Translations under genes and position numbers: made by a program
In this document: one piece after another, positions 59,794 to 64,000 of the stretch
Layout of the letters: each line of letters opens with the position of its first letter
How positions within the stretch are numbered: position 1 is the stretch's first letter
Assembly: GCA_963704535.1 (NCBI GenBank)
Contig: OY969916.1
Coordinates: 9,858,001 to 9,922,000 of the forward strand
Reading direction: 5' to 3'
DNA from: G963704535 sp963704535
GTDB taxonomy: Bacteria; Chloroflexota; Chloroflexia; Chloroflexales; Roseiflexaceae
DNA length: 64,000 bases
The notes under the pieces: model-generated
The model's database searches: none
What the model was told of the DNA's origin: nothing
What the model saw: the letters and a program-made list of their open reading frames with translations, nothing else

Positions 59794-60426
59794 CTACCGG
59801 CGCAGCAGCAGCTCGGCCTCGGCCACCTGCTCGGGCGTGTTGATGTTGATCAGTGAGCGGCCGCTGGGGTCGTAGCGCCGAATCTCGTCGGGCTCGACGT
59901 AGGCCACGCGCACCTGCGGGAAGAACACGGCGATTTGGCGCCGCCCGCCCTCAAGCGCCGCGCGTATCGGGGCGAGGCAGGCTTTGCCGTACAGCGTGTG
60001 CAGCGGCTCGACGTCGAGCGCGTTGCGGGCGGTGCCGGGGCGCAGCGAGCGCGGGACCAGCACGTCGAAGTCGCGCGGGCGCGCCAGCATGGCGCCGAGC
60101 AGGCCGGCGTCAAGGAATGGCATGTCGGCGGCCACCGCCAGCGCGTAGTCGTGTGCCGCTGCGGCCAGGCCCGCGTAGATGCCGCCCAACGGCCCGCCGT
60201 CGGCGTAGATATCCGGCACCAGCCGCGCCGGCAGGCCAGCCCAATCCTCGGGGTCGTTGAGCACCACCAGAACCTCGGCGCACACCCGCGCCACGACGCT
60301 TACCGTGTGGGCCAGCAGGGTCGGGCCCGCATCTCCCCACAGCAGCAGGCGTCGCTTGTCCTGCCCCATGCGGCGGCTCATGCCCCCCGCCAGCACGATC
60401 GCGCTGGCCCGGTTGTCAGCTTCCAT
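59794..60426 (-). CDS. mobA: Molybdenum cofactor guanylyltransferase MobA
   Basis: A 210-residue nucleotidyltransferase, start ATG 60426 (GTG 60435 possible). The nucleotide-binding motif VLAGGMSRRMGQDKRRLLLW, PEDWAGLPARLVPDIYADGG, GPLGGIYAGLAA and the metal aspartate in LAVAADMPFLDAGLLGAML identify MobA, which transfers GMP to molybdopterin to make the bis-MGD cofactor precursor. Its closeness to modA, modB and the WtpA-like gene makes a small molybdenum region, although MobA is on the opposite strand. The protein is cytoplasmic. The C-terminal half (EPDEIRRYDPSGRSLININ) is of the normal family type. Confidence 0.92.
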   Translation of the reverse strand: MEADNRASAIVLAGGMSRRMGQDKRRLLLWGDAGPTLLAHTVSVVARVCAEVLVVLNDPEDWAGLPARLVPDIYADGGPLGGIYAGLAAAAHDYALAVAADMPFLDAGLLGAMLARPRDFDVLVPRSLRPGTARNALDVEPLHTLYGKACLAPIRAALEGGRRQIAVFFPQVRVAYVEPDEIRRYDPSGRSLININTPEQVAEAELLLRR

Positions 60427-60564
60427 CGTCCTCACATTGCGAATAAACGGCGCAGTGCGGCCTTCACCGTACCATACGCCGCGACGCCGGTCAATAGAGT
60501 TCCACCATATTTCAACCGGCCCTCAATGGTCTCGGCTGCGGCGAGATGCTATGCTGTGAGTGAG

Positions 60565-60612
60565 GTTTTTCTTGAGGGGCGACCCCCTCAAACTCCCCCT
60601 TTTCCCAGGAGA
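60565..60612. repeat. Partial dispersed element
   Basis: TTTTCTTGAGGGGCGACCCC and CCTCAAACTCCCCCTTTTCC, the core of the dispersed family, lie about 30 bp before the LVIVD-protein start. Terminal repeats are not recognisable. Confidence 0.7.
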
Positions 60613-60640
60613 CTTCCATAACAAGAATGGATCGATTGCT

Positions 60641-63097
60641 ATGACGTCTTCTCGCACATCAATCAAGGTACAGCGATCCTTGCACAGTGCCGGGCGCCTG
60701 CGAGCGTGGCGCCTGCTTGGGCTTGTGGCGGGCCTGGTATGCCTGCTGGCCGGAACTCCGGCTCAGGCGCGCATCCCCGCGCGGTTGAGCGCCCACCTAG
60801 CTGCCCAGGTTGCGCCCGGCAGCGGGACCACGCCGCAACCACCTACCCCTGGCTTCGAGTATGTTGGCGGGTTCGGCGGCGCGATCTCGACCGTCGCCGT
60901 CAGCGACACGCTGGCCTATATCGGCCAGGGCGCGCAGTTGAGCATCCTCGACATGAGCGCGCCTGCTCCACGTGTGCCGCTCGGCACGCTGCCACTGACG
61001 ACCACGCTCACCGACATTCAGATAATCGGCGATCGCGCCTACGCCGTCGGCGCCCAGTTCGACCTGCTCATGCTGGACATTGGCGACCCGGCGCGCCCGA
61101 CGCTGCTGGGGAGCTATGACACGCCCGGCACGGCCCAGCAGGTGCAGGTGGCCGGCGACCGGGCCTACCTGGCCGCCGGCACCAGCGGCCTGCTGATCCT
61201 GGACATCGGCGACCCGACGCACCCGGTCGTGTTGGGGAGCTACGCCGCTCCGAGCGAGATCGCCGACGTGAAGGTAGCCGGCGACCGCGCCTACGTCGCG
61301 GATCGCGACAAGGGCCTACTGATCCTCAATATCAGCGACCTGGCGGCGCCAATCAAACTGGGCAGCTACGATCCGCTCAGCGCCGCCCGGCGTGTGGAGG
61401 TGGTTGGCAACCAAGCCTATCTCACTGAGGCATACGGCGGACTCGAGATCCTCGACATCGGTGACCCGGCCAAGGTGAAAAAACTTGGCGGCTACGCCAC
61501 CTATGCCGAGGATGCGCTCCTGGTCGTGGGCACATATGTCTACTTCTCGGCTAGCGGCAGTCTGCTAATCATGGATGCCGGCACGCCGACCAGCCCGGCG
61601 CTGCTGGGCAGCTTCTACCAGTTCGGCGGCCCGCTCGACGTGGATGTAGTCGGCGACCGGGCCTACCTCGCTGCCGGCGCCGAGGGTCTGCGGGTGCTGG
61701 ACGTGAGCGACCCGGCCGCCCCGGCGCTAGTGGACAGCCACCGAACGTCGAGCGCGGCCACGGGCGTGGAGGTGGCCGGCGACCGGGTCTACCTACTGGA
61801 CGCGGCCGGGCTGCTGATCGTAGATGCCGGCACTCCTGGGCGGCCGGTCGCCGTGGGGGAATATGACGTTGAGGGGCGGGATATCGAGGTCGTAGGCGAT
61901 GCCGCCTATATTGCTGGTATAAGTCAGGCACACAATACTCGTGCCGACTTTCACATCCTCGATGTCGCCGATCCGGCCATGCCTCAACTGCGTGGCAGCT
62001 ACAACGTAACATCGGCCTATGACCCGGCGAATGCCCTGGATGTGGTGGGCGACCGCGTCTATGTCGTCAACGGTGGCTGGCGTGATGGCGGGCTGCGCGT
62101 GCTCGACATCGCCGATCCCGCCATGCCGGAGCTACTGGGTTACACCCAACGGCCATTCGCCGGCAACGTGCAGGTCATCGGCAACCGGGCATATATCGGG
62201 TGCGGACAGGGTTTCGGGAACTCCGGCGGCCTTTTCATTTTCGATGTGAGTGACCCCGAGGCGCCAGCGCTCATGGGGAGCTACCCGGTCAGCAACTCGG
62301 TTGGGCTGCTTCAGGTTGCCGACGGCCGCGCATATATCGCGAGCAGCGAGCATGGCCTTCAGATCCTCGACGTAAGCGATCCGACCGAGCCGACGCTCGT
62401 GGGCAGCTACGCCGCGGCCGGCGCGCTGGGCGACCTACAAATCGTTGGCGATATCGCATATGTTGCCGGTGGCGAGCATGGCCTCCTGCTCCTCGACGTG
62501 CGCGACCCGGCCCGCCCGGCGCTGCTGGCGAGCTATGATACTCCCGGCAGCGTCCTGAGCCTGCATGTCGCCGGGGATCTGGTCTACATCGCCGACGGGC
62601 CGGCGGGGCTGCTTATTCTGCGGGTGCGCCCGGATCTGTTCGCGGCGAGCGGGACGGTCGGGGGCGCCGGGGGGCGCTTCGCCAACGTCGACGCCAGCGT
62701 GGCGCTGACCTTCCCGCCGGGTGCGATCAGCGACACGCTGACCTTTTCCTACACCGGCTTGCTGACGCCGGCCCCGCTCACCGAAGCCGATCAGGTGGTC
62801 CTGCGCGGCTTTGCGCTGGAGGCGCGCGGGGATGACGGCGCGCCGGTCACTGCCTTCACCCAGCCCTACACGCTGGAGCTGACCTACACCCCCGCGCAGC
62901 TCAGGGCGGCGCTGGTAGACGAGGCGACGCTGGCCGCCGTCGCATGGGATGGCCGGCGCTGGGTCGATCTGCTGCCGTGCGCCGGTTGCGGCCTGGACAC
63001 CGCCGGCAACCGCATCACGGTCGTCGCCGATCACCTGGGCACATTCGCGCTGATCGGCAAGCAGCGGCGGCTGTTTCTGCCGCTCGCGCTTCGGTGA
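60641..63097 (+). CDS. Secreted LVIVD-repeat beta-propeller protein
   Basis: An 818-residue protein starting at ATG 60641. The N-terminal signal peptide is WRLLGLVAGLVCLLAGTPAQ, with likely cleavage after AQA. Residues 65-660 are a long series of about 14 repeats of 40-45 residues, each with a pattern VxVxGDRAYLAxGxxGLxIL then DISDPAxPxLxGSY, the LVIVD type that forms beta-propellers on cell surfaces. A C-terminal domain of about 150 residues (FPPGAISDTLTFSYTGLLTP) has a ZU5-like or Ig-like feel. The last residues RRLFLPLALR resemble the LPL-type tails I associate with Chloroflexota exported proteins, perhaps a sorting signal; that is inference. There is no catalytic motif, and the role is probably structural or adhesive. 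Confidence 0.87.
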   Translation: MTSSRTSIKVQRSLHSAGRLRAWRLLGLVAGLVCLLAGTPAQARIPARLSAHLAAQVAPGSGTTPQPPTPGFEYVGGFGGAISTVAVSDTLAYIGQGAQLSILDMSAPAPRVPLGTLPLTTTLTDIQIIGDRAYAVGAQFDLLMLDIGDPARPTLLGSYDTPGTAQQVQVAGDRAYLAAGTSGLLILDIGDPTHPVVLGSYAAPSEIADVKVAGDRAYVADRDKGLLILNISDLAAPIKLGSYDPLSAARRVEVVGNQAYLTEAYGGLEILDIGDPAKVKKLGGYATYAEDALLVVGTYVYFSASGSLLIMDAGTPTSPALLGSFYQFGGPLDVDVVGDRAYLAAGAEGLRVLDVSDPAAPALVDSHRTSSAATGVEVAGDRVYLLDAAGLLIVDAGTPGRPVAVGEYDVEGRDIEVVGDAAYIAGISQAHNTRADFHILDVADPAMPQLRGSYNVTSAYDPANALDVVGDRVYVVNGGWRDGGLRVLDIADPAMPELLGYTQRPFAGNVQVIGNRAYIGCGQGFGNSGGLFIFDVSDPEAPALMGSYPVSNSVGLLQVADGRAYIASSEHGLQILDVSDPTEPTLVGSYAAAGALGDLQIVGDIAYVAGGEHGLLLLDVRDPARPALLASYDTPGSVLSLHVAGDLVYIADGPAGLLILRVRPDLFAASGTVGGAGGRFANVDASVALTFPPGAISDTLTFSYTGLLTPAPLTEADQVVLRGFALEARGDDGAPVTAFTQPYTLELTYTPAQLRAALVDEATLAAVAWDGRRWVDLLPCAGCGLDTAGNRITVVADHLGTFALIGKQRRLFLPLALR

Positions 63098-63124
63098 TGC
63101 ACTGGCTCCTTTTCACCACCGATG

Positions 63125-63133
63125 TGTTATAAT
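63125..63133 (+). promoter_or_regulatory. Extended -10 promoter
   Basis: TGTTATAAT, an extended -10 hexamer with the TGN element, lies about 55 bp before the sensor gene start. No good -35 is visible, as is usual for extended -10 promoters. Confidence 0.45.
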
Positions 63134-63186
63134 GATGCCCCGTCCTGAACGGAACATCGGTGTAATCCCCTGCGTTGGAGCCATGC

Positions 63187-64000
63187 ATGCGCCGCCCCAA
63201 TCTTCGCCGGCCAAGTTCGCCGCACCAACCTGTAGCTTCTATTGATCGAGGCGCTCGCGCCAGCATCGCCAGGCGGCTGCGCTGGTCCTATTTGGTCTCC
63301 TCGACCCTGCCGCTGATCATCGTCGGCGGGCTGCTGCTCGCGATCAGCTCGCGGGCGCTGCAAAGCAGCGTCTACGCCGAGCAGCAGGGCGGCGCGACGC
63401 GCATCTCGCGCGATATCTCAGGCTACGTGGCGAATCACCAGGCCGAGGTCGCCCGCTATGGTCTACAGGTGCGCCCGACGATCCCGGTCGATGCCCAGGT
63501 CCGCGCGGCCAAGAACTTGCAGTCTACCAACCCCAATCTGCTCAACCTGGCGGTGCTCGACAACACCGGCAGGGAGCAACTGCGGGTATCGCGGCTGCTT
63601 GAGGTACCGGCCGACGAACTGGCCAGCCGCAGCGACGATGCCGGCGTGCAACTGGCCCTCGCGCAGGGCCGGCGCAGCTATTCGACGATCGCTCCCAATG
63701 CCGACGGCGTTCCCAGCTTTGTGCTGACGCTGCCGCTGCCCAACGACGCCGGCTCGATCGTCGGCGCGCTGCGGGCCGAGATCAGCGCCGAGCCGATCGC
63801 CAAGGAGCTGCGCGATGCGACGACCAGCTCGGAGAGCTATGCCTACCTGGTCAACCGCGCCGACGGCGCGCTGCTGCTCGACGACGGCGCGCCCGGCTTC
63901 GGGGAGCCGCGCCAGATCGCCACGCTGCTGGCCGCCGAGCAGGGCACTGCGGAGTACGCTGGCGCGCGCGACGACGATGTGATCGGCACGATCGCGCCGG
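63187..64000 (+). CDS. Membrane sensor protein with extracellular Cache-like domain, 3' end outside the window
   Basis: An incomplete CDS, 271 codons visible. ATG 63187 precedes MRRPNLRRPSSPHQP, then a basic stretch and the first membrane helix SSTLPLIIVGGLLLAISS (about residues 38-56). The region after it (RISRDISGYVANHQAEVARY, LLNLAVLDNTGREQLRVSRL, YLVNRADGALLLDDGAPGF) resembles a double-Cache extracellular ligand-binding domain, as in many histidine kinases, diguanylate cyclases and chemoreceptors. The second helix and the output domain lie beyond the window. Ligand and output are unknown. A plausible extended -10 promoter precedes it. Confidence 0.8.
   Translation, partial: MRRPNLRRPSSPHQPVASIDRGARASIARRLRWSYLVSSTLPLIIVGGLLLAISSRALQSSVYAEQQGGATRISRDISGYVANHQAEVARYGLQVRPTIPVDAQVRAAKNLQSTNPNLLNLAVLDNTGREQLRVSRLLEVPADELASRSDDAGVQLALAQGRRSYSTIAPNADGVPSFVLTLPLPNDAGSIVGALRAEISAEPIAKELRDATTSSESYAYLVNRADGALLLDDGAPGFGEPRQIATLLAAEQGTAEYAGARDDDVIGTIAP

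Overview
The window looks like a chromosomal segment of a Chloroflexota bacterium, probably class Chloroflexia. This is inferred from overall character: high G+C, many FG-GAP, LVIVD and Pro/Ala-linker lipoproteins, an AarF kinase, and a heavy load of short heptanucleotide tandem repeats and small palindromic elements between and inside genes. I see no rRNA, tRNA, CRISPR array or transposase gene.

Layout. Positions 1-16.7 kb hold mixed housekeeping and accessory genes: a lipase-like fragment, AarF/UbiB kinase, RidA, a frameshifted threonine dehydratase, an AraC regulator, an FG-GAP protein, an aldo/keto reductase-ornithine cyclodeaminase pair, an unknown helical protein, a class V aminotransferase, an orphan Phd antitoxin, a cupin, a GH39-like glycosidase with a shifted start, and a second aldo/keto reductase. 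Positions 16.7-33.4 kb hold two paralogous heterodimeric ABC exporters, with a serine hydrolase, a MATE pump, a PLP decarboxylase, a DUF3455 protein, a small sulfur-relay-like operon (AhpD-TusA fusion, DsrE-like, methyltransferase) and a collapsed XRE-TPR regulator between them. Positions 33.9-47.6 kb are a catabolic island of visibly lower G+C. Positions 47.6-64 kb return to the host composition: an AroK-AroB fusion, a zinc peptidase, a ChbG-like deacetylase, a large CehA/McbA PHP hydrolase, molybdate or tungstate genes (WtpA-like, PadR, ModA, ModB, MobA), a DUF2269 membrane protein, an LVIVD-repeat surface protein, and a truncated sensor at the edge.

The best candidate for an undescribed system is the island. 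A LacI regulator (46535-47563) faces an eleven-gene set on the minus strand: a citryl-CoA-lyase-like protein, a ThDP enzyme of the acetolactate synthase type, a cupin, a zinc dehydrogenase, an acylating aldehyde dehydrogenase, an AroQ-type dehydratase, a second zinc alcohol dehydrogenase, and a complete Liv-type uptake system (LivK, H, M, G, F). Two tandem operators built on CGTGTTA at 14-bp spacing lie in the divergent region, and one overlaps the operon promoter. The set reads as uptake, oxidation, dehydration, ThDP-dependent C-C cleavage, CoA acylation and CoA-ester cleavage of an unidentified organic acid or polyol.

The second theme is repeat invasion of genes. Palindromic elements of about 105 bp end in inverted repeats that supply the stop codons of several unrelated genes. 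Different heptamer repeats sit in frame at equivalent positions of paralogous ABC-transporter ATPase domains. Three independent single-base frameshifts occur in the first 22 kb. They may be decay or assembly errors, which the sequence alone cannot decide.
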